Shown: one piece after another, positions 17,895 to 30,700 of the stretch
Position numbering within the stretch: position 1 is the first letter of the stretch
Layout of the letters: every line of letters begins with the position of its first letter
Source of the DNA: Macquaria australasica
Lineage: Eukaryota > Chordata > Actinopteri > Centrarchiformes > Percichthyidae
Assembly (NCBI GenBank): GCA_005408345.1
Contig: SEMN01000124.1
Span: 992,001 to 1,056,000, forward strand
Length of the DNA: 64,000 nt
Direction: 5' to 3'
Translations under genes and position numbers: made by a program
The notes under the pieces: model-generated
Databases searched by the model: none
What the model was told of the DNA's origin: nothing
What the model saw: the letters and a program-made list of their open reading frames with translations, nothing else

Positions 17895-18035
17895 ATCACC
17901 GGTTCACGTCCGGCCGGACATTTGCATGTCATTTCCCCATCTCTCTCTCTCTCTTGTCATTTCCTGTCATCTCTCTACTGTCGGCTGTCCAATATAGGCA
18001 TAAAAAAATGCCCAAAACAAACAAACAAACAAATA
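17895..18035 (+). mobile_element. 5'-truncated tRNA-derived SINE nested in the MITE
   Basis: The stretch starts with a B-box-like word (CACCGGTTCACGTCCGGCC), continues with TTTGCATGTCATTTCC, a CT run, TGTCATTTCCTGTCATCTC and TACTGTCGGCTGTCCAATA, and ends in an AAAC-repeat tail. This order is that of a common fish tRNA-SINE, from recall. The A-box half is missing, so the copy is truncated. Confidence 0.6.
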
Positions 18036-18395
18036 TAAAAAAATCTTAATCAAAGTAACTAGTCAAATAAACGTGGTGGAGTAAAAACTACAACATTTCT
18101 CTCTGAAATCTAGTGCAGCTGAAGTATTAAGTGGCTTAAAACGGAACTACTCAGGTAAAGTAGAAATACCACTGAATAATTCAGAATTCACTTGAATAAA
18201 TGTACTTAGTTACATTCCAGAACTGTGTATGGCTGCATACATGTTTGATCTAACCTCATGCTCTGATAGGATTTATGCCCGTGTGTGTGTGTGTTTACCT
18301 CTACTTCCCCCGCTTGTGTTTGTGCATATCAGTGACATAATGTCAATATGTGCTTCAGTATGTGAGCCCAAATGTGTATTTACATCTGATTCTGC

Positions 18396-18427
<32 letters not shown>

Positions 18428-18460
18428 TGTGTAGATATGTATATGTTTGTGTGTGTGTCA
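18396..18460. repeat. (TG)n microsatellite, pure then impure
   Basis: About 29 bp of pure TG followed by interrupted GT-rich sequence to about 18460. Confidence 0.95.
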
Positions 18461-18719
18461 GTGCGTGATGTGTGTCATAGGGTATGAGGCGATCCGCGTG
18501 GTGGTGTGATAGTGTTTGTCACCCAGAGCATGTAGCCATGTCAAACTCTGTCAGGGTAGTTTACCCGGGCTAGGGATGTAACACATCCCTATGATTACTC
18601 CCTCTCTCTTTGTTGGTGTGTGTGAGTGTGTGTCTGTTTCAGACAGTGTGTTTTCTTCATGGCCAGTTTTTTTTTTTTTTGCCTTTCCCCTTATTTCAAA
18701 TGCTTATCGCAGAGACTGA

Positions 18720-19304
18720 CAGAGAGAAGAGAGGGTAGAGGGGGTTGAGTTGATATTCATCTTTGAGAAAAATACCTTGGAGGGAGAGGGAGAGAGAGAG
18801 AGAGAGAGAGTAAAGGAGTGGGTGTTGGGAAGGAGGAGGGAGGGAGGGAAGAGAGTGGGAGGGTGCAGGGAGAGAGAGAGAGAGAGAGAGAGGGAGAGCT
18901 GATTAGATTGGAGAAAGCCAAGGAGGTACGGGTATACTATTGAGCAAGGGGAGAGACAGAGAGGAGAGAGGCAGAGGGGAGGGTGACTAAGTGAATGCAG
19001 TTTGCTGTCGCGTGTCGCCGAATCACAGCAAAGTCCACAGGCAGGAGGACGGATTGGACCTGAATCAACAAATGGATACAGAAAAACTGGATGTACACTG
19101 CATATGAGGAGGAAATAAGAGAGGACGAAGAGTCTGCCTTCATATCCTTTTATCTCTGCATCAGATACGGCTGTGAGGAACCCACGGGGAGGGAAAGGGA
19201 AATAGCGGACAACTCATTTCTCTCCAACATCCTTGGAAAAGCCGAAGAGCTGTGAGCCAGAATAGAGTCGACTGTGGGACTCGCTGGGATTGAATATATG
19301 CTCA
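18720..19304 (+). promoter_or_regulatory. Putative promoter and first non-coding exon of a second gene
   Basis: A GA-rich stretch with two GA microsatellites leads into higher-complexity sequence with several CpGs (GTCGCGTGTCGCCGAATC) near 19008-19025. The block ends at ATATATGCTCA followed by GTAAGT at 19305, a strong splice donor. Several short ATG frames within it end quickly, as in a 5' UTR. I infer a plus-strand transcription start somewhere near 18.9-19.0 kb. No TATA box or initiator stands out, and RNA evidence is lacking, so this is tentative. Confidence 0.35.
18790..18893. repeat. Paired (GA)n microsatellites
   Basis: Two GA runs (about 18790-18810 and 18869-18892) are separated by a purine-rich, GGGA-repeating spacer. 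The plus strand is nearly pure purine throughout. Confidence 0.9.
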
Positions 19305-19566
19305 GTAAGTATTTGTATAGGCTACAAATGTCATGTGTGTATGTGTGTGTGGATTGATGCCTCTGGCTTGTGCACTGCCTCTGATGCTTTTTTCATGAAG
19401 AAAGAGAAAATAAGAGAGGAAGAAGGGAATGCAAATGCAGTTGTGCTGCAATGTCTCCTCTATTGTGATATTCTGTTTGCATCACTGAACAGCTTCCCCC
19501 CCCCTCTAATTTAAACAACTACCCCAGACTTGACTCTGTGTTTGTGTCTTTTCCTCCACAGTGCTG

Positions 19567-19579
19567 GTGTGTGTGTGAG

Positions 19580-19615
<36 letters not shown>
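19567..19615. repeat. (GT)n microsatellite
   Basis: A GT run of about 49 bp with single interruptions (GAGT, GCGT) near its start. Confidence 0.95.
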
Positions 19616-19617
<2 letters not shown>

Positions 19618-19684
19618 CTGATAATAGCAGCCCCATTGGTATTCAGTGGAGGGAGCTCCAGGATCTCGCTGCGCCTTTCCCCAG

Positions 19685-19738
19685 GATGGGATCACAGAGC
19701 AGGGATTGTGCTCGCCTGTGGAGAGCCCACTGAAATGG
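19685..19738 (+). other. Possible small non-coding exon
   Basis: A pyrimidine-rich acceptor (GCGCCTTTCCCCAG) ends at 19684, and GTGAGT follows at 19739. The 54-bp block has one short frame beginning with ATG that stops within it. It could be a 5' UTR exon of the same putative gene. A single good acceptor/donor pair can occur by chance. Confidence 0.25.
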
Positions 19739-19754
19739 GTGAGTGTCCGTCCTT

Positions 19755-20220
19755 CTCTTCCCCCTTTTTTCTTCTTTCCATTCTCTTTCACTTCTCATTT
19801 TCTTGTTTCTTATATCTCTCTGACTGCCTCCTCTTCTTCAGTCTGCAGTTCAGAGCATTTTGTTCAGAGCATTTTCACCTCTGATGGGTTCTCCCTTCGT
19901 TTTCTTGTGTCTCTCACCCACTCACCCTGTCCAACCCACCTCCCTACCACTCCCCCACCTGTTTCCCTCCATCCCTCCTTCCGTCCTCTTTTCATCCAGC
20001 ATCCATCTCTCCTCATCTCCTTCCCCCCCATCGAGACATAAACAGGCCTGTCCAGTTTGATGGATTTGGATGAAATCTGAATGGCTCACTTCAATTTGTT
20101 GCTTCTCTCCCCCCTCTCCCCCTATTCTCCCTCTCTTCCCCTCTTCGGCTGTGTCACCCCTCCCCCCCCCCCTCGCCTCCATCCCTCTCTTGGTCTTTTC
20201 AAGCTCCTCTACATTCTGTT
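19755..20220. repeat. Pyrimidine-rich tract
   Basis: Long C/T-rich plus strand with poly-C runs (20160-20172). It produces overlapping open frames on both strands with Ser/Pro/Leu- or Glu/Gly-rich translations that I do not regard as genes. Confidence 0.7.
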
Positions 20221-22306
20221 TGAATTCAGACACAGCGAAGACGTTTGAGTCTCTTTCCTGACACAGGCAATGAATGGAGATGCTGTGGATGTGTGTGTGT
20301 GTGTGTGAAAGGATTGCTATTTCTGTGTCTGTGTCAATCATTTTGATAGCGTTTCATGTGTGTGCGTCTGTGACACAATGCAGAGAGGGCAGAGGTGTGT
20401 GTTCAGCCTCAGTGTGTGGAACAGGAGGTTATGAAGTAGATCAATGTGTTTAATTGCTCCAGGCATGACAGCTGTGACACATATGTACACGCACAGACAC
20501 ACACGTTGTCACTCGTTTTACACACACCTACGTATTTGCACTCCTTGCTGACATACCTGCTGCACACCAATTCACACCCACCTACATCTTTTCACATGTG
20601 TGACACAATAGCATGCTAACAAAGGCTTTGCGCACAGATGCACTCACATACAGACACCGAGCACTAATCTAACCAGTGAGCCAACGCACACACACATGGT
20701 CTCATCTTAAATGGTCCTATGAGGACATGGATGTCACAGGAGGGTCATATCCATCCACACAGCAGTATTGATTGGAGCTGATACACGGAATGGCCTCTAA
20801 TGTTTCATTTTAAATGGCCCATCACCTCACTGGACTCTGGAAAAAGAGTCACTAAACCTGTTTAATGATTTAATTTTGTTCTGTTGAAAGAGATGATATT
20901 GTCACTGCATGGCTCCGAGTTGCATCTACCTTTAAAGAAATGCCTGCTTTCTCTGTACTGTTCTGAATTAAGAAGGCATTCATCACTTGGCTGTGAGCTT
21001 TTTGATTAGAATTCAAAAACGACCTCTTTATATTCAACAGGTGCAAACTGTTGCATAGTAACAGAGGTGAGACTACCTGTTGGGTAGCTAAGATTTGACA
21101 TCCTGCTGTTATTTTTAGATTTAGGCAATCTATTTGACAAAAGGCGGTATGATTTATTAGGGGGAAAAAAACAAACTCAACAGGCATCCAAGTCTGTCTA
21201 AGCTCAGGACAACAGTAGTTTTGCCATCTGTCATCTGCATGCAGACCTGTCTGCCTGGAACATTGTTAGTTTGAAGAATGTGACAATATCTGACAATATC
21301 GTAGAGCTGAAAAATGAACTAAATCTTATCAGTTATGACTCCCAAAAGGCACAAAATGTTATTTGCGTACATTAAATGCAAGAGAGCACAATCAAATGTC
21401 AACATTATGACCTGTCAGAGGTCACAAAGTTTGGGTAAAAACATGGAAATTGTAGTTTGTGGTAAACTGAGAATGTTACTCCGCACAAGTTCAGATATTT
21501 TCTCCTTTTCTTTATGAGAGCATTCTCATCTATACATTTTTATTTTTCTATTTATTTATTTCTTGAACAATTCAGTGCTGCTCAATGACTAATTTAAGAG
21601 AGTCTATTATTTGCATTTGCCCTAAAACCTATAAGTATGAGTAGTAAAACTCAAAAGCACAGTTTTCCCCCTAAAAGTCCAATTTTGTTTACAGTATCAA
21701 AGTGTATCATACCGTGATCCCTGTATCGTTGTAGTAGTTGGAATTTCGAATAAAAATGACAGCCCTTGTCTACACCAGTCAAGTATGACTACTTGACCAA
21801 TGCTATGAGCCTGCTGAACTGCAGTCCTCCACCTGCCTCAGGCACATTCTCCAGTCAGGGGTCTCTCTCTGTCCTTCAGTGTGCTTTCTCACATGCATCT
21901 TGTCTTGGAGACTGTGGAGCGTGATGGACAGCTAACTTGGAATTGAAGAGAAAGACAGGAGAAATGATTAGATGAAAGCAGGCTAGGTGTAGATATAAAA
22001 TTGGATAGAGGGAATAGAAGAGAGATGTGACGGGGGAGAGTGTTTGAAGATGAGCTTGTTGGGAGAGAGCGAGGGGATCAAATCATAGAGTGAGTGGAGA
22101 AGAGGAAGGAGCAAACAAGCAGCAAAGTCGGAGGAAGAGTGACAAGGACGGAATAGACAGCAGGACGACAGGCAGGGTGGAGTGTGACGAGGAGGAGAAT
22201 GACGTACGCGATAAGGCAGAGTGACACAAATGTCACCATACTAACCTTTCATGCACTCTCACTCTCTCTCCTCTTTACTTTGCCTCTCTTCTTCTTCTCC
22301 TTCTAG
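20220..22306 (+). other. Probable intron of the putative second gene
   Basis: No exon is recognised. The 5' part is rich in CA/TG dinucleotides, and the 3' part (about 21950-22200) is purine-rich. It ends in a very long pyrimidine tract followed by TTCTAG at 22301-22306, one of the best acceptor sites in the window. Confidence 0.4.
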
Positions 22307-24347
22307 ATCTGAACCCTTGCAGAGATGGACACCAAATGGGCAGCGTGGAAGCCAACATACACCCTCCAGCGACTAGCTTTCCACACCTAACCGCCTCCAC
22401 TATCTCCAGCCATCAGGTCGAACCACCCCAGCGAAGACTGAGCCTGCAGAGTTGAGGCCGGACAAGCTAGACTGAGATACCAGAAGCCGTCTACAGGAAG
22501 TAAAGAAAAGCAGAGGGTGACAAGCCTCAGAGGAGTTGACGTACAACAAACCAGTCAACCTGTTGAGCATACGATTGAGCTTCTTGGACTTCATCCAAAA
22601 TGAAATAGGCTGCAGTGATGCTTGAGCAGTGGTATGGAGCTTTCGGACATGTCCGGATTTATCGACCGGATATCCTATCGAGATTACGACACTTTTGTGC
22701 ACACCTCAGAGCTGGGCCACTTTTCCAAATTGGCTTGTGGGCAAAAGCGAGTAATTGAAAATCCCCCCTTGAGAGGGTCTCTCTTCTGATTTGTTGTGGG
22801 GGAAGAGGGCTTTTTTTTTTTAAAGAACAATTTAAAAAAAACTCTCTTTATCCCACACTTTTCCCCTCTTTCTTTTTCACCGTCTTTCTCACACACTGCG
22901 GAGAAATACATTATGAAGCAGCACCATTCTTCTTCATCCTCCCTCGGTGATGGAGAGAGAGGAGGGACAGACTGTCCAGAATAGATAACGAGCAAGGAGA
23001 CTGGCACTGAGGAGAGGAGAAGGAGAGAGAAAAAAAAAACAGAAAATAGAGGGAAACAGGTAGAGAGAGAAAGAAGAAGACAGAGAAAGAAGCAGAGAAG
23101 GCAAGAAAAGAAAAACAGAATAGGATCTAGTATCCTCTTGGAGACTTAGAGTCTCTTTCTAATTCGTCTGTGCCGTGTTGGAGGCTAGTTAGCGCAATGT
23201 GCAGGGGAGGGGTCAGGATTTACACCAGGGGGGGCACTTGAGCAGGAGAGTAGGGTTATGTCCCCCCTGCACCTGCCTGGTCTGTATCTTAGTGTTTGGC
23301 AGGAAGACAGACTGAAAGATGGGCCGGTAAACAGACAGCTATACTGAATGATAGACAAGCTCTGAGGCTGGTAAGATAGACAGACAGACAGACAGACAGG
23401 AAGACGGGTACACAGCCTATTCCAAGTGTCAGGCAGAGAGCCAGGCAGACATCCAGTACCGGCACAGTAGACAGAGTGCGATTCATTGTCATTCTATGCA
23501 GTGTGTGAAGAAGAGACAGAGAGAAGGAAAGAAAGCAGAGACAGGAAGAAAGAAAAAGGAGCATCCCTGTGTTTGTAGCTTCTGGAGAATCTCACTTCAT
23601 CTGCATCCACCTCAGTCAGTACTGTGGCAAGCCCATGCACTAAAAAAAACAGGCCGGGAGAGAGGGGGCTGTTACTAGAAAGGAAATACAGGTTGGAGAG
23701 AGAGAGGGAGGGAGGCAGGCAGAGAAACAGAGGGAGAGAGCAGGTGTCGGAAATCCTCCCCTTCATCTGCTTGTCATTTACTCCTTTATGTTCTCTCGTC
23801 GTCTGGCGAGGTGATTGGTTTTCTGATGCCGGCGTTCCTCTGCTCATAGGCCCTCCGCAATCCCCAGGAAAACAAGAGGTGGGCAGACAGAGGAAAGCAG
23901 AAAAAGACAGCATAAAAGCAAAGGTGGAGCCACATTTTGATTGACTAATTTTTCACCCCTTTCTTTTCTTATTTGTCAAGACGGGCTCTTGTTATTTTTT
24001 TTTTCTTAAAGTAAGAGATAGAAAGAAGAAAAACACCAGCCCAATCAATCCCTCATTCTCTTTGTACACAGAATTGAACCTTTGCTTTCATCAGTTGTTG
24101 ATTTTTCTTGCCTTGTTCTAAAGGGATTATTTTCTTCATCTGAGTATAAACACTGGAATCCTCTAGATTCCCTCTATATGTCCTCACCCCAGTGACACAT
24201 TGTGAACCCCTCTGACTGCCCCACGGCGTCCCCCCTTCGGCTGAAGAAGTACTAAAAACCCTGTGGTCTCAGATCTCAGTGCCTATGTTGACTCACTACT
24301 ACAGCGATAATATGGCACAGCGCCTCTGATAACGTCTGATTCATTCT
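22307..24347 (+). other. Putative long non-coding (5' UTR) exon of the second gene
   Basis: It starts after a strong acceptor (CTTCTCCTTCTAG). Two good donors could end it: GTAAGA at 23371 (after GAGGCTG) and GTAAGT at 24348 (after ATTCATTCT). The sequence has many ATGs with short frames only; the first, at 22325, runs 21 codons to a stop. It is GA-rich with patches of higher complexity, as in 5' UTR exons of some neural genes. I find no signal peptide or domain, so the gene cannot be named, and its coding part would lie beyond the window. Confidence 0.3.
23379..23398. repeat. (CAGA)n tetranucleotide repeat
   Basis: Five CAGA units, starting only eight bases after a donor-like GTAAGA at 23371. 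Confidence 0.85.
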
Positions 24348-24543
24348 GTAAGTAGGACTCTCTCTCTTCTCTTCTCTGTGTGTGTATGTATATGTTCACG
24401 TATACGCTGCATGTCATTAGCGTGTATTACGCTCATGTATGCAGAATAACAAACGTGGTCTGTCTTTCTGCAGTGTCGGTTTTATGGTGTCTTCACAACA
24501 GATCTGCTTTCCTGTGCTTCCTCTGCTCCAGGCAATTTGAGCA

Positions 24544-24594
24544 TGTGTGTGTGTGTGTGTGTATGTGTGTGTGTGAGTGTGTGTGTGTGTGTGT
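24544..24594. repeat. (GT)n microsatellite
   Basis: A GT run of about 51 bp with two single-base interruptions. Confidence 0.95.
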
Positions 24595-24599
24595 CTGCC

Positions 24600-27500
24600 A
24601 AAGAAAGAGATTTTGATCTTACAGCCAAGCTTACAACAGCATCAGAGTGGTGTCAGAAAGAGGCGAAGGAGGTGCCTTTCTGTTTGTGTGTTTGTGTGTG
24701 TGTGCACGCCTACATATTGGTCCTGAGGTTAATTTGAACTAATTAGTGGTGAGTATTTTTGCTTCTCAGAGCAGTTTTTGGGTTCTGTGTCAGTGTACTT
24801 GCATTCATTAGGGTGAGATGGAAAGGGGATGGGGGGGCTAAAACTGAAGAGGGTGAACCAGCTAATGAGAATGACTCTGATTCCCTGACTAGTTCTTTGT
24901 TGCCTCTATTTCACATCTAATGCCCTGAGCATTACACCCTGGCTGCATATCATTTCAGCCTCCTTTTTATCTCCCTATGTGTTGCCTTGGATGAAACTCT
25001 ATCCTGAGACCCAGCCTCTGCAATGTCCTGCATATTACTAAGCCCATCTATCTCCACGGACACATCCACATCTTTATACACTCCCACAGTCACCAGGCCC
25101 TGCACCAGGAGACGCTCAATCAAGATAGTCCCTTCAAACAGACCAATGAACTGTGAATAACGCCATTACACAAACTCCCAGCTCAGAGCGTTACAGAGAC
25201 AGAAAGATTGGGAGGGTGGAAAAAAAAGGAAGGGAAAAAAGAGAGGGATAAAGAGAGAGAGAATGAAAAACATTCTGGAGATAGAAGAACAACAGCAGAA
25301 GGGGAATGTGAGAGGAGACAGAGTGTGAGACAGAAAGCAACAGAGAGGAGGACACATAGAGGAGGGAGGGTGAGAAACAGAGAGGGAAAAGGGAGTGCGT
25401 GGGTCTAGAGGGGCCGCGGAGCAGGAAAAGACCTCTGCTCCATGGGAGCACTCTGATGGGCTTAGCAAGGCCCCGCTTTGTTCACACTGTTGGTCAGCCT
25501 CTCAGAATTAAGATTACTAAATAATATGATTACCGCAGCTGCACACTGATAACACACTGCTGCTGATCCCCTTTGTCACTGTCAGAAGACCCAGAGAAGA
25601 GAGGAGGAGTGGCATATGATGGCATCAAAGGCATGACAGTACTGACTACATTACACTGTCACAAGGGCCCACGCTTCACAACATGGCTTCTCTGCTTGCC
25701 GCTGAGTGAAAAAAGTGAAAGTGGAAAAAGTTGCTGTGACTTTTCATACGACGAATGGCCATAAACAAAAGGATACAACAAGGATACTGAGGCAAAAATA
25801 ACATCAGCCTGGGTTTTTTCGTCAAATGGATGGATGTTATGTCATTATGTCCAATCGTGACATAAATTTCGACTCACCTTATCTTTTCTTCAGTTATTAA
25901 TGTTGCACTGTCAGCTCCAACAGGCACTAAAAACAAGTAAACAGGGAAACCTCAGTATATTACCTGATTCCACACATGTAAACATAAACCAAGGCTCTCG
26001 TGGTGAGACGTCTGCCCCTTATCTTGATGTTTTACACCGTATCCTCTGTGTGGGCTATTTGTTTCATGTTTCCGCGCTTGACAGCTTTGACACGGATTCC
26101 TGCCAAGTTGACCTTGCAGTTTAAAGTGTAATAAAAGCTGAATTCCCAGGCTGTGTTGCACATCGATATGTGTTCTTCTGGTAGTTGATAAATGGTCTCC
26201 CACCCCATGGGAGAGGGTAAAAACAAGCAGACAGCAGAAACTGATGTCCAGTCCTTCTCAGTGGAAGTAAAGTACAACCGTCTGAACCCCACTGCTCCCA
26301 GAGTAGTGAGCTCAAACCCCCTCCTATGAAATATGAAATATCCCCACTCTCCTCTCAGCAGGAGCATCCATTTGCCTGCAGAGCTAAAGATTAGCTTGGA
26401 ACAGGAAACAGAAAAGACGCATTTAACATGTGATGGTATAGTATAAGAGTAACAAATAACAAACCAGAGTGGAGGGCACAAAACGAAATCAATGAAATAT
26501 GACACACAGCACAAACATGCAGCTTAAAACAGCCCTAAGCCACTGCAAGCTGGCAACCATTCATTTCAGTTTCTGTTCCTGTGCAGCACATTTGTCATCG
26601 AGTGGAGGTTTCGTGTACATGTCATGGAGTGTATTTGCTTCAGTGACATCGAATGAACTTTGACCCCAGGCCATCCCCAGCTGAGCCCCATAGTCACAAA
26701 ATAACTGTATGAGTCACTCTGTAGAACCAGTACAGCTCCAGTCAAAAAGCATCCATGTTGAAGCACATGCACTCTGCTCAGCAAGACCAAACACACAGAA
26801 ACAGAAAGGCAATATGGAGATGATGAGCCAAATTATTAGTTACGTGTTCATGTCACTCGGTCTCCCCTTTTTAAGTGCTTTTCACAGCAGCAGTGTACTG
26901 TGTTGGTACAGTGTGCGGTACAATCATTTCACTCGACTTGGTCTAAATTGTGGCAGAAATGCACATGGTTCATGAGATAATCTTTCACGTTGGGTTTCAG
27001 AGCTTCCCATTGCCCCTGTTTGTACCAGTTAGGTCCTTTCAGATCAGTGATCCCATCATCCCTCAGGTTTTTTTTTCTAATCGCAGGTTTAAATTTTTAT
27101 TTGCTGGTTCCAATTGTGCTTGACAATATTGTTCCTTGATAATTCTCCACTGCATCATTAATCATTTTACAGTTCTTTGGTGGGAACAGCTGTTCTTTCT
27201 TCGAAGGTGGTGGGCAGCTGTTATTTCTTTAACTGTGCTGTAATGTAGCAGGGGATGCTTCTTTCTTCTCAAAAAGGTATACAGTAGTGTTATAGCAGGA
27301 ATAGATAATTGTTACACTGTTATCAACACTGAATCCATCATCTTATCAACTAGGGACTGTGATTGGCTTCTGCTATCATGTCCCATGATGCCTCTTGCGT
27401 GTTAGTTCACCCCTGAAGTGTCTCAGACAGCCCCAGCTCCAAAGCGAGCCAGGCTAATTTGGGACGTGAGATCTCTTCCAACACCAAGCACCACTTCAGT

Positions 27501-27660
27501 TTCCTCTGCCTTCAATCTTCTGCCGCTTGACCACCAGCGCGAGGCACTGCAGCCTGCACTAAACCTTTGCTCCTCATTGCCTAATGGAGCACAAAAAAAT
27601 GGCCCTGTTTGCTTAGTCGTTTGTCCACTCCTGCTTGCTTCAGGCTAGCTGGCCTTGGGG
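24600..27660. other. Non-coding DNA, no gene supported
   Basis: It contains a purine-rich tract at about 25195-25400 and AT-rich unique sequence. The open frame at 27418-27648 starts at GTG and lacks splice sites or a domain. Nothing here is a convincing gene. Confidence 0.55.
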
Positions 27661-27682
27661 GAAAGATTGAGTGAGTGTATGA

Positions 27683-27715
<33 letters not shown>
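27683..27715. repeat. Compound (GT)n(GA)n microsatellite
   Basis: About 19 bp of GT joined directly to about 15 bp of GA. Confidence 0.95.
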
Positions 27716-27719
27716 GAGG

Positions 27720-30700
27720 GTGACAAGAAATGGACATTAGGACACACATGCCCTTTCCATAATGTGCTCCCGGCTGGGCTGTTTGGCTGGCCATAAAGTG
27801 AATGCCGCTAATGGCCTCTCAGTTAATGGAGTCATTAAGATTGGATTGCAAAAAGATAAAAGCAATGTGTATAATGTGTGTGAACCAGGTGGAAGTGTGA
27901 TCGTTTGTATATGTGTACTGTTACTGTAACCGCTTTGTGTATTTGTAGTTATTTAGTGCTTCAATAGATAGACCCAGGACAACACTAAAGGCGGTAGTGA
28001 CACTCTCCTGCATTAGCATTAGTAGAAAAGGTCAGTATTCTATCAGTGTAATTGTAATGTGGTCTGAGGCTCAGGTGATCAGTCCTGACCCGGCCTGTCC
28101 TAATCACTCGACTGGCAGAGGCGTGTGTGTGTGTGTAAGTGACAAAGGCTGATAGGCTTCATTTAAGGTCATTTCAGGACCTGTCCCCGAGAGAATATGG
28201 CAAGGCTGGCGAAAGGCATTCTGGGTAGTGTTGCGTGTTGTTTTCATGGTGGCATGACTGCTCATTAAGCCTATGTCAATTTCTTGATTTTTACCAGAGG
28301 GTTTGCTTATGTCACTGACTGTGCTCATCATGTTTTGAGCTTCAGCTGCCGTCGGTCCAGCTTGCCTCATTCACTTGTTGTATTCAGTAAAATGCAGCCC
28401 TTATTGCACCACAAGGAAAAGCTAGTTTGCAGGCAGAATTAGCATTAAATCACAGGATAAAATAATTAAATCAGAATAGAAAACGCTTTCTAATTAGGCC
28501 AGACTAAATTTTGTGTATATTCACAATTGTTTTTCCCAACTTTGCATAACTTTTTTAAAACTCAAAATAGAGATGTATTTTACTACACTGTTTACAAATA
28601 TTCCACACTCAAAAATCTTTGCCAGCCTCATGATAATAACTATATTATCTGTCAAATGGTGTCAGTCCATGTATCAGAAGATCAGAAAATAAATTTCAGA
28701 GTGAAAGAGCACACCTTTTAATCTAAACAGCTACTAAGCAGGCAAAGCCCATAGCTGGAAAATGGAGTCTCAGCAGGGGATGTCATACTGCAATCGCTGA
28801 TCAAACCTGTCTGCAGACCCCTGAGGAGGCCTGAGGGGGTCATGCTGCAAAATAAGGAAAACTGGTTTAATTTCACTGTTATTTTATTTTGAGATAGAAT
28901 CTGTGAGGGCATATTATAGGAGTGACTGTTCTGATCAGAGATTTCATTATCGTTAGTCATCATAGTATTAACAGTTGTACAGTTGTAAATGATAGTGGAT
29001 TAAATAATATGTGTATGTGTTTGGGGAGCTTTTTTGGGAAGATGTTTGCCCATATTTAGATAGATTGACTACAGCAGAAGGACAATGCCTTTTATTACAG
29101 TATGAGCTGAAGCACTCTGCAAGCAGTCTTGCACTGTTCATCCACTCTGGTACATTTCTACATAATTGCTTTTGTGTGAAAAATTGTTCAAAAGTCATCC
29201 AGGTAACAGCATTGTCAGCCCTGGTCTAGTGAGTCTATTTTACATTTTAATGTTTCACTGTGGCCCCTGCTGAGCGGCTGTTTGCCTGACAGTGTAATAA
29301 TGGCACTCATCATGATATCTGCAGGTATCGCCTCTCTCTGAAGGCGATCATTAATATACGTAGAACTCAGCTCAGCTCTGCCAGACTCAACAGGACTCCA
29401 CGGTGGACCTGGATCGGATAGAACTTCCACATATTTGCTTTAACGTACTTGGACAAACAAAATGCTGTTAAAATATTAGCAAAGTTGAAGACCAGCCATG
29501 TAGTGTTTGCAAGAGAAATAAAGCAAAGTAGTAGTTGTTGTTTATTGTGTCATTCACGCGTAACAGTCAGCTCAGCCCACGTGGACTTGTGTGTGACCAA
29601 ATATACTGTTGAAGTGGTAAAACACCATTTGCCAGAAAAGAACATTAAAATATTACACTGCAAACAAAGAACTTTGTGTCCTCTCCCAATATCTGCAAAT
29701 AAATGCTGTCACAAAAAATGTTGCTTTTCTGAAACACAACATTTTACAAAAACAAGTGTAGGCCTTAAATCATTATATAATGAACAATAAAACATAAAGT
29801 CAACATATCAAACAAAGCCTATACTCTTCTAGGAGACCATTAAACCTGCCTGTTTCTATAAATAATCTTAATGTAACTGAACATAACTGTGCGCATCTTT
29901 GAGATATTTGCTTTTTGGTTCAATTCTTCTTGACATAAGGTGTTTAACTGTAGTGATTTCTTATGAGACAATATGTTCATAATTTAGGTTTGTGCCCAGC
30001 ATCAATAGACCATCTTTGCTTAAACATAAGGAACAATTTGCGCTGTCATGAATATTGCACTGTAATTTTATTAATAAATAAATCCTAAAAAATAAAGATT
30101 TCATCTCACTAATTCAGGCATGCCCATGCAAAATGTCCCAAATTAAACATTTTTGGTAACCTCCCTTACTTTTAAAGTTTTACATCCCATATCACGACTG
30201 ATTTTCATCTCAACTTGATATCTACGAAACATGACACAACATTTTCTCAGGAAATAATGGCTAGCATAAATGTACATGTCAGGAAGTTAATGAAATCACC
30301 CACCTGACAGTTTTCATCTCTTATATCATTATCAAAATAGTTTGGTATTAAATCATCCTTATTTGTGGCATTTTCTACCTGGCCAGACGTTAGACTCCAG
30401 CAGATGCATTATCCTATGTTAAATAATCTGTAAAATGTTAATTCACTGAACAAGAAGTTGTCACCTTTTGGAGACTTTTATCGCTTCAATTAGTCAGCCA
30501 CCCAGCTTTTTCCAGCATTCGTTAACAAAAACTGTGGACAGCCAAAACTGCAGGCTACTGATATATAACACATTAAATACAAGAGATGCCGTCTCTGCTT
30601 CGTGTTCCATTTCATCACCAATTCCATGTTTTGTCTCATTGCTTCCACAGCGCTGGTATTTTGGGATTGTGAGTCAAGAGCCTGCAATCAGCTCCGCCAA

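Larger units (their letters stand above)
17463..18225 (+). mobile_element. hAT-like MITE interrupted by nested insertions
   Basis: The left end CAGTGGTGGAAGAAGTATTC and the right end (reverse strand CAGTTCTGGAATGTAAC) match the GGTGGAAGAAGT...ACTCAAGTA family frequent in fish. Body words such as TTACTTAAGTAAAAGTGC and AAATGTACTTGAAGTATC agree. The body is broken by a G-run plus a LINE-like tail near 17540-17626 and by a truncated SINE at about 17895-18035. Flanks TGTACACC and TGTATGGC could be a decayed 8-bp target-site duplication (5 of 8 identical). Confidence 0.7.

Noticed and set aside
17895..17920. B-box-like word suggesting a tRNA gene
   Set aside because: No A box, cloverleaf or anticodon arm; the downstream sequence is a SINE body with an A-rich tail.
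19922..20341. Open frame of 139 codons on the minus strand
   Set aside because: Glu/Gly/Arg-rich translation of a C/T-rich tract read from the other strand; an artefact of composition.
27418..27648. Open frame of 76 codons starting with GTG
   Set aside because: No ATG, no flanking acceptor or donor that would make an exon, and no recognisable motif.
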